Shown: piece after piece, positions 49,821 to 58,048 of the stretch | Layout of the letters: each line of letters begins with the position of its first letter | Position numbering within the stretch: the first letter of the stretch is position 1 | Source: Herbiconiux solani NBRC 106740 | GTDB taxonomy: Bacteria; Actinomycetota; Actinomycetes; Actinomycetales; Microbacteriaceae | Assembly (NCBI RefSeq): GCF_001571005.1 | Contig: NZ_BCST01000002.1 | Span: 310,001-374,000, forward strand | DNA: 64,000 bases | Reading direction: 5' to 3' | The notes under the pieces: generated by a model | The model's input: only the letters and a program-made list of their open reading frames with translations | Told to the model about the DNA's origin: nothing | Databases searched by the model: none | Translations under genes and position numbers: made by a program

Positions 49821-51398
49821 TCAGCCGGCGGGAAGCAGGTTGCTGTCGTTGAGCAGCAGCGGAGCATCCGTCACCGGCACGTCGACGTGCATGTGCGTGC
49901 AGCTGTCGTCGAACTCGGTCCAGTTCGTGAGGTCGAGCTTGATACCCGCCGAGGTGCGGCAGCTGGCCTGGCCCACGCGGGCGCCGACCGGCATGACCGG
50001 GTCGAGGATGCTGATCAGCTTGAGCGTGCCCGCATCCGCACCGTTCAGGCCCTTGTTGTTGAGCAGATAAAAGTCGACCGCGTGGCCGCCACCGTCGATG
50101 TAGTGCGACGAGCTCGTGCCGGCGCCCTCGATCTGGCCGGTGCACTTGCGGTTGATGTCGCTGACGCCGACCTGGTCGAAGTTGCGCACGGCGATCGCGA
50201 TGATCTCGAGCACCCGGTAGTCGACGCCGCAGTCGGCGACGGTGACGCCCTGGGCGATCCAGCGGATCTCCTTGAGGTGGTCGGGCACGGAGCCGACGAG
50301 CTTGCCGGCGTCCATCGCGTTGACGAGCTCCTGGGCGAGCGAGCGGCCCACCAGCAGCTGGGCGGTGGAGTAGCCGGCGGCCTGCAGCTCGCCCGCATCC
50401 GACACCGCGTAGCCGTCGCGGTCGACCGAGGTCGAGGAGCCGGCCGAGGTGATCAGCTTCTGCGAGGTCGAGTTCGTGTTGGCGTTGAGGCTCAGGTTGA
50501 CGACGTTGGCGTCGACCGGGCTGGCCGAGACGGTGCTCGGGAGGCCCGTGACCGCGGTGATGCCGAGCACGAAGGCCATGGCGACGGCGCTGAGGCCGGC
50601 TTTCGCCCAGCCCTTGCTCTTCCCGGTGTTCTTGCCGGTGCCGGTCGTGGACGTCGTCGCGGCTGCGGCCGCGATCGCCTTGCGCTCGCGGCGCGACGGG
50701 CCGGTGGACGAGTCGTTCGAGCCGCTCTTCGGGGGGCGTGAGGCGCGCGGGGAGCGGCCCGCGACGGCGGAGGAGCGGGCTGCGTCACGCGCGGACCGGC
50801 GGCCGGGTGCGAGGTGGAGGGGCTGCTCGGGCTCGAACGCGATCAGGGCGAGCGGGCCGGTTGGCACGGTCTCGATCGTCTCGACGTGGGTGGTGTCGGA
50901 GGCGTCGGGCTCGAGGTGCGACTCGAGCTCGTCGTGCGTGTCGGTGGCAGTGTCCGCTGATTCGACGACGACCGCGTCCACGGGCTCGGCGTCCACGACG
51001 ATCTCGGCGTACACGGGCTCGTCGGCCTCGGAGGCCTGTGCGACGTCTTCGGCGACCGGGTCGGCTTCGACCGGGCGGCTCTCGGTGACGGCCTGGAGAG
51101 GAAGGGAGATCTGGGGCTCGAGGGGGCCGGAGCCGAAGTCGGCGATCTCGATCGTGGCCAGTTCTTCGGCACGGAGCTCCTGCTCGCGGAGGCGCTCGGC
51201 CTGCTCGCGCTCGCGCAGCTGCCGGCGCGTCAGAGGAGCGGCGGGAGCGGCCGGCTCGGCCTGGGCCTCGGCGCGCTGCTGCTCCTGGAGTCGCAGTTCA
51301 CGGAGTTGACGACGTGTCGGCGAACCCGCCGGCGCAGTGCCGAGGGTCGCGTCGCGGGTCGGTTCAGCACCGTCGGAGCGCGAGTCGGGAGAAGTCAA
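49821..51398 (-). CDS. Membrane-anchored exported protein with a peptidase-M15-like C-terminus
   Basis: About 525 residues. The N-terminal cytoplasmic part is charged and low complexity (TRRQLRELR and TRRQLREREQ repeats, then acidic). One membrane helix at about residues 285-305 (GLSAVAMAFVLGITAVTG) follows a basic Ser/Lys stretch. The external part has RDGYAVSDAGELQAAG, similar to the M23 protein of this window. A C-terminal domain with SSHY, GGGHAVDFYLLN and CTHMHVDVP recalls the SxHxxGxAxD...HxH zinc layout of M15 peptidases. The start is uncertain: TTG at 51398 is preferred, since an upstream ATG at 51515 would lie before the probable -10 (TAGGGT). Confidence 0.65.
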   Translation of the reverse strand: MTSPDSRSDGAEPTRDATLGTAPAGSPTRRQLRELRLQEQQRAEAQAEPAAPAAPLTRRQLREREQAERLREQELRAEELATIEIADFGSGPLEPQISLPLQAVTESRPVEADPVAEDVAQASEADEPVYAEIVVDAEPVDAVVVESADTATDTHDELESHLEPDASDTTHVETIETVPTGPLALIAFEPEQPLHLAPGRRSARDAARSSAVAGRSPRASRPPKSGSNDSSTGPSRRERKAIAAAAATTSTTGTGKNTGKSKGWAKAGLSAVAMAFVLGITAVTGLPSTVSASPVDANVVNLSLNANTNSTSQKLITSAGSSTSVDRDGYAVSDAGELQAAGYSTAQLLVGRSLAQELVNAMDAGKLVGSVPDHLKEIRWIAQGVTVADCGVDYRVLEIIAIAVRNFDQVGVSDINRKCTGQIEGAGTSSSHYIDGGGHAVDFYLLNNKGLNGADAGTLKLISILDPVMPVGARVGQASCRTSAGIKLDLTNWTEFDDSCTHMHVDVPVTDAPLLLNDSNLLPAG

Positions 51399-51588
51399 AC
51401 GTGGAGCACTTTCGGAGGGTTCAAGCGGTTGTGCGCACAGAGGGGCACGAAAACGAAGCCCTTCGACCCTAGCAACCGACCCTGGAAAAACCCAGGGCGA
51501 GACAGAAATCTCCATGGATACGCATCCTTCACCCCGCCCGGAAGCTCTTCAGACCCCACAGATTCTGGGGTGGTCCGAGGGCGCAGGG

Positions 51589-52557
51589 TCAGAGGCGCAC
51601 GCGCGACGGCAGCGACACCACGAGCACCGCGACGACGACGAGCACGGCGGCGATCGGCGTGGTCCAGTCGACGGTGTGGCCGACGCCCGGCGCCACGAGG
51701 TCGATCGCGATCGACCCGAGCAGCTGCCCCGTGATCGAGCACAGCCCGAGCAGCAGCACCCCGGTCACGCGCACCGCGGTCGCGAGCCCGAAGATGAACA
51801 CCACGCCGAGCGGGCCGCCGAGGTAGAGCCACCAGTCGCCGGGGTACGCCGCGATCGGGGGCAGGCCGCCCACGATCAGCGCGTGCACGAGCGCGATCAC
51901 GATCAGCAGCCCCGACCCGGCGATGAAGTTGAACAGCGTCGAGCTCACGGCCGACCCCGAGGCGGCGGCGACCCGCCCGTTGGCGGCCTGCTGCACCGCC
52001 TGCGCGACGCCGGCGACGAACGGCAGCGCGAGCAGCCAGACCGGCACGGCAGGATCGATGTGCACCGAGACCGACCACACCACGACCCCGAACGCGATCG
52101 CGGCGCCGAGCACCCGGCGCACGGTGAACAACCGCCGCCCACCCGGCCCGATGCCGACCCGGTCGACCACGAGCCCCGAGATGGTCTGCCCACCGATGAA
52201 CGCCACCGTGAACAGCGACACCCCGACCAGCGCCGAGGCGAGCCCCTGCGTCAGCACGAAGACGCCGCCGCCGAAACCGGCGAGCAGCATCCACCCGGGC
52301 AACCGACCCGCGCGCACCTCGCCGACCGCCCGCCGGGCACCGACGCGCGCCGAGGGCATGAGCGCCACGATCACCGCGACGATGACGAGCCCGACCGTGA
52401 AGCTGATCGCGGCGGCGGTGAACCCGTCGCCGAGCCGGCGGCCGAACTCCCCGTTGATGCGCGACTGGGTCGCCATCAGGATGCCGCACACGACGGCGAC
52501 GCCGACCGCCACCCAGAGGGGCAGACGGCCGGCGCGCGGCGTGGTGACGGGGATCAT
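51589..52557 (-). CDS. DMT family transporter, YdcZ type
   Basis: A 322-residue membrane protein with ten helices in two repeats, each opening with a helix like VAVGVAVVCGILMATQSRINGEFGRRL or LPFVAGVAQAVQQAANGRV, the DUF606/YdcZ pattern. It is probably a metabolite exporter. A TAGGGT box lies 12 nt upstream of the ATG. The gap between it and the previous gene (51399-51588) contains two small hairpins (CCCTGG-AAAAA-CCCAGGG at about 51482-51500 and ACCCCA...TGGGGT near 51552-51571), the second a likely terminator. Confidence 0.85.
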   Translation of the reverse strand: MIPVTTPRAGRLPLWVAVGVAVVCGILMATQSRINGEFGRRLGDGFTAAAISFTVGLVIVAVIVALMPSARVGARRAVGEVRAGRLPGWMLLAGFGGGVFVLTQGLASALVGVSLFTVAFIGGQTISGLVVDRVGIGPGGRRLFTVRRVLGAAIAFGVVVWSVSVHIDPAVPVWLLALPFVAGVAQAVQQAANGRVAAASGSAVSSTLFNFIAGSGLLIVIALVHALIVGGLPPIAAYPGDWWLYLGGPLGVVFIFGLATAVRVTGVLLLGLCSITGQLLGSIAIDLVAPGVGHTVDWTTPIAAVLVVVAVLVVSLPSRVRL

Positions 52558-52572
52558 CCGGTTCGGTGGACC

Positions 52573-55047
52573 CTAGCGGTCGGTCCCGACGGCCGCGGCG
52601 TCGAGAGCCACGGGAGCCTGGTCGGCCGCGAGCTCGCTCACGAGCCGGTCGCCCGGCGTGACCGTGACCATCTCGGCTGCGATCTCGGCGCGGCCGAGCA
52701 GCTCGTCCATCCGGCGCGCACGGCTGCGGGAAATGATCGTGACGACCGTCCCCTTCTTGCCGGCACGGCCGGTGCGGCCGGCACGGTGCAGGTACGTCTT
52801 GTACTCGTCCGGGGCGTCGGCCTGGATGACCAGGTCGATGTCGTCGACGTGGATGCCGCGGGCCGCCACATCGGTCGCCACGAGCACGGACACCCGTCCC
52901 GAGGTCAGCATCTGCAGGTTGCGGGTGCGGCGGGATTGGTTGAGGTCGCCGTGCAGGCTGGTCGCCGGGAACCCGGCATCCTCCAGCTGCTCGGCGAGCG
53001 TCTCGGCGTAGGCACGGGTGCGGGCGAAGATCAGCGTCTTGCCGTTGCGGTCGGCCAGCTGCTCGATGATCGCGCCCTTGTCGCGGTGCTCGACGATCAG
53101 CACGCGGTGGTCGATCGTCGAGGACGCCTGGTCCTCACCGGCGACCTCGTGCACGCTGGGGTTCACGAGGAACTCCTCGACCAGCTTCGCCACGCCCTTG
53201 TCGAGGGTGGCCGAGAACAGCAGGCGCTGCCCGCCGTCCTTGGTGTGACGCAGGATGCGCTGCACGGGCTCGAGGAACCCGAGGTCGCACATGTGGTCGG
53301 CCTCGTCGAGCACCGTGATGCTGACCTCGGAGAGGTCGAGCCGGCGCTGCTCGATCAGGTCCTCGATGCGGCCGGGGGTGCCGATGATGATGTCGACACC
53401 GCGCTGGAGAGCTCCGACCTGACGGGCCTGGGGCACGCCGCCGTAGATCTGCGTGGTGAAGAGACCGACGGCGCGGGCGATCGGCTGCACGGTGCGGTCG
53501 ATCTGCAGGGCCAGCTCGCGGGTCGGGGCCAGGATGAGGGCACGCGGCTTGCGACCGGGCTTGCGGTTCGCACCGCCGCCGTTCTCCATCAGGCGCTCGA
53601 CGAGCGGGGCTCCGAAGGCGATGGTCTTGCCGGAACCGGTGCGGCCGCGGCCGAGCACGTCGCGACCGGCGAGCACCATCGGGATGGTGGCCGACTGGAT
53701 CGGGAACGGGCTCTCGGCCCCGAGCTCACCGAGCACGCGGACGATGTTGCCGCCGAGGCCCAGGCTCGAGAACGTGGCGCCCTCGACCTCTTCGGCCAGG
53801 GTGGCCTTGGCCTCGAGGCGCTCGAGCACGACGTCGTCATCTCCGTGGAACGCCGGCTTGGCGTCGCGGGACGGGTAGTAGCTCGAGTCGCGGGCCGGCC
53901 GGTTGTCGCGGTCGCCGTACGAGGGGCGGTCGCCACGGGCCGGGCGGTCGCCGTAGGCGGGACGCTCGGTGCGGGCCGGACGGTCGTCGCGGTCGAAGCT
54001 GCGCTTCGGGCGGTCGTCGAACGAACGCGCCGGACGGTCACCGTACGCGGGACGCTCGGAACGCGCCGGACGGTCGCCGTACGAGGGACGCTCGGAACGC
54101 TCGCCGCGGTCGGGACGCGAGTAGCCGCGGTCCGACGAGGAACGGTCGGGGCGGTCGTAGCCGCCGGAACGGGCCGGGCGGTCGGCACGCTGGCCGGGCT
54201 GGAAGTCGGCGGTCGGGCGGGCGCTGCGGTTGTAGCCGCGGTCGTCGACGCGCGGCGGCTTGCCGCCTGCCGGACGGCCGAAGCGCTGGGCGCGCTCGGC
54301 GTCGCGCTCGGCCGAAGCGGCGGCACGACGCTCCTCGTTGCGGGCGTCGTTCCACTTCTGACGGTCGGTGCGCTGGCCGCGGTCGTGACCGCGCGCTCCC
54401 TCGTCGCGAGCGGGGCGGTCGCCGTAGGCGGGGCGGTCGTACCCACCACGAGCCGGACGGTCTCCGTACGAGGGACGGTCGCCGGAGGCCGGACGGTCGC
54501 CGTACGACGGACGCTCGGAACGGCCGGTGCCGGTACCCGACTTGTTGAAGCCGTTCTCGCGGCTCGGGCGCTCGTAGCCACCGCGAGCGGGACGCTCGCC
54601 GGACGCGGCACGGTCACCGTACGACGGACGCTCGTTGCGGTCGTAGCCGCCGCGCTCACCGTCGCGGGCCGGGCGCGCGCCGCGGTCCCCGCGGTCGCCG
54701 TACGACGGACGGTCCGAACCACCACGGGCCGGACGGTCGCCGTAAGAGGAACGGTCGAACCCACCACGGGCCGGACGGTCACCGTACGAGGGGCGCTCGG
54801 TGCGGTCGTAACCGCCGCGCTCCGGGCGGTCGCCGTAGGACGCACCGCGGCCGGAAGGCGCTGCGCCGCGCGTGGCGCGGTCATCCGCGTTCCAGCGCTG
54901 CTTGCGCGCGGGCACGGCCTCGTCGACGGCCTTGTAGCCGCGGTGGCCGGGGCTCCGGCTGCCGGCCTTCGGGCCGCCCTTGCCGGGCGTGCGGGGCTCG
55001 TAGTTCTTGGCGGCTTTGAAGCCACCGGACTTGTTGGATTTGGGCAT
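52573..55047 (-). CDS. DEAD-box RNA helicase with N-terminal YGDRP/RGG repeats
   Basis: An ATP-dependent RNA helicase of 824 residues. The first about 410 residues are disordered, built of about a dozen YGDRP-ARGG-like units rich in Arg, Gly, Tyr, Asp and Ser. The helicase core (about 420-790) has FPIQSATIP (Q motif), RGRTGSGKT (Walker A), PTRELALQI, DEADHM, SATL, and HRAGRTGRAG (motif VI). In most bacterial homologues the RGG-like tail is C-terminal; here it is N-terminal. The start at 55047 follows GGAAAG; an open frame 12 codons longer is rejected for lack of a ribosome site. Confidence 0.92.
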   Translation of the reverse strand: MPKSNKSGGFKAAKNYEPRTPGKGGPKAGSRSPGHRGYKAVDEAVPARKQRWNADDRATRGAAPSGRGASYGDRPERGGYDRTERPSYGDRPARGGFDRSSYGDRPARGGSDRPSYGDRGDRGARPARDGERGGYDRNERPSYGDRAASGERPARGGYERPSRENGFNKSGTGTGRSERPSYGDRPASGDRPSYGDRPARGGYDRPAYGDRPARDEGARGHDRGQRTDRQKWNDARNEERRAAASAERDAERAQRFGRPAGGKPPRVDDRGYNRSARPTADFQPGQRADRPARSGGYDRPDRSSSDRGYSRPDRGERSERPSYGDRPARSERPAYGDRPARSFDDRPKRSFDRDDRPARTERPAYGDRPARGDRPSYGDRDNRPARDSSYYPSRDAKPAFHGDDDVVLERLEAKATLAEEVEGATFSSLGLGGNIVRVLGELGAESPFPIQSATIPMVLAGRDVLGRGRTGSGKTIAFGAPLVERLMENGGGANRKPGRKPRALILAPTRELALQIDRTVQPIARAVGLFTTQIYGGVPQARQVGALQRGVDIIIGTPGRIEDLIEQRRLDLSEVSITVLDEADHMCDLGFLEPVQRILRHTKDGGQRLLFSATLDKGVAKLVEEFLVNPSVHEVAGEDQASSTIDHRVLIVEHRDKGAIIEQLADRNGKTLIFARTRAYAETLAEQLEDAGFPATSLHGDLNQSRRTRNLQMLTSGRVSVLVATDVAARGIHVDDIDLVIQADAPDEYKTYLHRAGRTGRAGKKGTVVTIISRSRARRMDELLGRAEIAAEMVTVTPGDRLVSELAADQAPVALDAAAVGTDR

Positions 55048-55303
55048 GATTCTTTCCGGGTTATCTCGAAATGCGCGCACCACAACACCGAATGCGTTGG
55101 AGTGCTAACTAGATCCCCGGGAGTAGCGGGGGCCGTGTCGTACGCGACATTCACCAGTGACCAGCGCATCCATGCACTGACTGGGAAACCGGCCCACCAG
55201 ACTTACAAACCCATCCGCGATGCAACTCGCGGTGTCCAGAGCCGACCGACTCACATTACACGAGTCGGCCGTCGATCGCCAGAGCGGGCGACCGAGCGGA
55301 TGC
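55048..55303 (-). other. Long leader/intergenic region upstream of the helicase gene
   Basis: 256 bp without a gene. On the minus strand, T-rich segments (GGGTTTGTAAG near 55200, GATCTAGTTAGC near 55110) could be promoter elements, leaving a leader of up to about 200 nt. Long 5' leaders with cold-responsive folding are known for helicase and cold-shock genes. No defined riboswitch is recognised. Confidence 0.4.
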
Positions 55304-55600
55304 TCAGACCCCGTCGGCGACGACGGTGCGCACCAGGCTCGGCGGGCCCGCGAGGATCGACCCGAGGTCGCTCGCACCCTCCGGCGTCGACCGCCAGGCG
55401 CGGTACGCGTCGTCGTCGTCCATCGAGGCCCAGCGCTCGACGAGCACGTAGTGCTCGGGGTCGTCCACGTCGACGACGACCTCCACGCCGAGGCTCCCCG
55501 GGAACGCCCGGGTCGCGGTGAGGACGTCGGAGATCACCGAGGGAGCGGATTCGAGGGCGTCGGGCCGGATGCGCACGTCGAGCAGCGAGAGAACAGTCAT
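55304..55600 (-). CDS. Antibiotic biosynthesis monooxygenase (ABM) domain protein
   Basis: A 98-residue ferredoxin-like ABM-fold protein: an early strand of LDVRIRPD type, the middle HYVLVERWASMDDDDAYRAW, typical of small quinone-oxidising or heme-degrading monooxygenases. The precise substrate is unknown. The ATG is 6 nt after TAGGGT, so the transcript is likely leaderless. Confidence 0.85.
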   Translation of the reverse strand: MTVLSLLDVRIRPDALESAPSVISDVLTATRAFPGSLGVEVVVDVDDPEHYVLVERWASMDDDDAYRAWRSTPEGASDLGSILAGPPSLVRTVVADGV

Positions 55601-55606
55601 GCCCTC

Positions 55607-55612
55607 ACCCTA
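55607..55612 (-). promoter_or_regulatory. -10 box of leaderless ABM gene
   Basis: TAGGGT on the minus strand, 6 nt before the ATG, with no Shine-Dalgarno site. Confidence 0.55.
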
Positions 55613-55673
55613 GGCCGACCCTCCGGCCTTCCGCGAGACCCTGTCCGGGCCAGGCACGGCCGCGCGCCACCCG

Positions 55674-56600
55674 TCACTCGGCGAGCGCCGGCACGACCTC
55701 CTGGGCGATCAACTCGAGGTGGTCGAGGTCGTGCAGATCGAGGATCTGCAGGTAGACCGTCTCGGCCCCGTCCTCCCGCAGCGCCGCGAGCTTGTCGACG
55801 ACCTCGGCGGGGGTGCCCGCGAGGCCGTTGCGGCGCAGCTCCTCCGGCGCGCGGCCGATCGCGGCGGCGCGGCGCTCGATCTCGGCCTCGTCCTTCCCGA
55901 CCACCGCGACCTGCGCGGTGGAGTAGACGATCGTGTCGGGGTCGCGGCCCATCTCGTCGCAGGTGCGGCGCACGTTCTCGAACAGTCCCGGCAGGGTTCC
56001 CGGGTCGGGGAAGGGCACGTTGAACTCGCTGGCGTACCGGGCGGCGAGCAGCGGCGTGCGGGTCGTGCCCTTGCCCCCGACGATCACGGGCAGCGGCGAC
56101 TGCACCGGCTTCGGCAACGCCGGCGAATCCTCGAGCGTGTAGTGCTCGCCGTGGAAGGAGTAGGTCTCGCCGGGCTCGGTGGCCCAGAGGCTCGTCACGA
56201 TCTCGAGCTGCTCCTCGAGCAGGCCGAAGCGCTTCGCCGGGAACGGGATGCCGTAGGCCAGGTGCTCCTGCTCGAACCAGCCGGTGCCGAGCCCGAGCTC
56301 GACCCGCCCGCCCGACATCTGGTCGACCTGCGCCACCTGGATCGCGAGGATGCCGGGATACCGGTACGTCACACTCGACACGAGCGTGCCCAGACGGATG
56401 CGCTCGGTCTCGCGGGCGAGGCCGGCCAGCGTCGTCCACGCATCCGTCGGCCCCGCGCCCGGGTCGCCGTCGCCCATGCGGAGGTAGTGGTCGGAGCGGA
56501 AGAAGGCGTCGAAGCCGAGGCGCTCGGTGGCCTGCGCGACCGCGAGGAGCTCGTCGTAGGTGGCGCCCTGCTGAGGTTCGGTGAAGATCCTGAACTGCAT
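55674..56600 (-). CDS. LLM class flavin-dependent (F420-type) oxidoreductase
   Basis: A 308-residue luciferase-like barrel. Visible features are GFDAFFRSDHYLRMG, IRLGTLVSSVTYRYPG, VDQMSGGRVELGLGTGWFEQEH, and PVIVGGKGTTRTPLLAARYA, all characteristic of the F420-dependent branch. The substrate is unknown. TATAGC lies 8 nt upstream of the ATG, suggesting another short or absent leader. Confidence 0.92.
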   Translation of the reverse strand: MQFRIFTEPQQGATYDELLAVAQATERLGFDAFFRSDHYLRMGDGDPGAGPTDAWTTLAGLARETERIRLGTLVSSVTYRYPGILAIQVAQVDQMSGGRVELGLGTGWFEQEHLAYGIPFPAKRFGLLEEQLEIVTSLWATEPGETYSFHGEHYTLEDSPALPKPVQSPLPVIVGGKGTTRTPLLAARYASEFNVPFPDPGTLPGLFENVRRTCDEMGRDPDTIVYSTAQVAVVGKDEAEIERRAAAIGRAPEELRRNGLAGTPAEVVDKLAALREDGAETVYLQILDLHDLDHLELIAQEVVPALAE

Positions 56601-56683
56601 GGGGGAATGCTATAGCGCGCCGCCGACAGCGGAGCTGGCCCCGGCAGGTGCACGCTGCGAGAGGCGCAGTCGGCAAGCGGCGG

Positions 56684-57934
56684 CTACGCCCGGAAGTGCG
56701 TCGCCCGCACGGCCCCGGCCAGCCCCGCCGCCGTGAACACGAGGGTGGCGACGAGCACCGTCGCGATCGGCAGCGTCCAGGCACCGGTGGCGTCGTGCAC
56801 CGCCCCGACCACGGTGGGGGCGGTCGCGCCGAGCGCGTAGCCCATGCCCTGCACCATCGCCGAGAGCCGGCGGGCGTGGGTGCCGGACAGCGAGAGCTGC
56901 ACGATCAGCATGAACACGATCGTGATCCCACCGCCCTGGGCGACCCCGCCGAGCGATCCCCAGACCGCCCAGGCGCCGGGCGCGAGCATCATGCCGAGCG
57001 GGAAGCTGATCCACAGCGCCGACACGATCGCGAAGGTGACGGGGATGCCGAGCCGCTTCGACACCAGCGGCACCCCGAGCGCCCCCACCACGGCGGCGAT
57101 CTGGAAGACGGACGAGCTGCTGCCCGCATCCGCCGCGCTGTACGACAGCTCCTGCTCGAGGATCGTGGGGAACCATGCCGTGAGGCCGTAGTAGGAGAAG
57201 GCCTGGCCCGCGAACGCCAGCGCGAGGAAGAGGGCCGAGAGGTTGCGCCAGGTGCGGGGCTCGGGGGCCGCGAGCGGGATGCCGCGGGTGTCGATCGCCA
57301 CGGTCTCGAACGCGCCAGTCTCGACCCCGGCCTGCACGGGCCCCCAGCGGAACGCCTTCCGCGGGCCCATCGCGATCAGCCACGCCACCGCGGCGAGCAC
57401 GACGAAGCCCAGCCAGGTCAGCAGCGCGCCCCGCCAGCCGAAGGCCAGGGCGAGCGGGACGGTCGCGAGCGAGGTGATCATCGAACTGACGTTGAGCGCC
57501 GAGGTGTAGGCGCCGGTCACGATGCCGACCCGTTCGGCGGGCACGTCGCGGCGGATGATCACCGGGATCACGACGTTGCCGATCGTGATGAACGCGCCCA
57601 TGATCACGGTGCCGGCGAAGGTCGCCTCGATGCCGCCGGCCGAGCGCACGATCGACCCGATGCCCACGCCGATGATCGCGGTCGTCGTCGCGAAGTTCGC
57701 GCCGGCCTTGCCCACGAAGACCGAGGCGAGCGGCGTGACGAGCGCGAAGCAGAGCACCGGCAGGGTCGTCAGAAGGCCCGCCTGGGCCGCCGACATCGAC
57801 AGTTCTGCGCTGATGGTCCCGGTGATCGGGGCGACCGCGATGATGGGGCCACGCAGGATGAAGCCGATGCAGACGATGCCGACCAGGAGGCTCCAGGGGA
57901 AGGTGGATCTCACGAAGCGGGACGTCGGGGTCAT
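56684..57934 (-). CDS. MFS transporter of the CynX/NimT family
   Basis: A 416-residue twelve-helix permease. It has LRGPIIAVAPITGTI in helix 1-2, the family block LSMSAAQAGLLTTLPVLCFAL, and a central loop at about residues 190-225. CynX/NimT members export cyanate, nitroimidazoles or similar small molecules; the substrate here is unknown. It starts ATG 7 nt after TACGAT. Confidence 0.88.
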   Translation of the reverse strand: MTPTSRFVRSTFPWSLLVGIVCIGFILRGPIIAVAPITGTISAELSMSAAQAGLLTTLPVLCFALVTPLASVFVGKAGANFATTTAIIGVGIGSIVRSAGGIEATFAGTVIMGAFITIGNVVIPVIIRRDVPAERVGIVTGAYTSALNVSSMITSLATVPLALAFGWRGALLTWLGFVVLAAVAWLIAMGPRKAFRWGPVQAGVETGAFETVAIDTRGIPLAAPEPRTWRNLSALFLALAFAGQAFSYYGLTAWFPTILEQELSYSAADAGSSSSVFQIAAVVGALGVPLVSKRLGIPVTFAIVSALWISFPLGMMLAPGAWAVWGSLGGVAQGGGITIVFMLIVQLSLSGTHARRLSAMVQGMGYALGATAPTVVGAVHDATGAWTLPIATVLVATLVFTAAGLAGAVRATHFRA

Positions 57935-57941
57935 CGCTTCA

Positions 57942-57947
57942 ATCGTA
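57942..57947 (-). promoter_or_regulatory. -10 box of leaderless MFS gene
   Basis: TACGAT on the minus strand, 7 nt before the ATG at 57932-57934. Confidence 0.45.
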
Positions 57948-58048
57948 GAGCCCCGTCACGCCGGCACGACTGCGCCGAAGGGCCGCGCGGGCGGTGAGAA
58001 GGCCGACCAGACCAGCCGGACCAGCCCAGCCTGCCCAGCCCGCCCGCG

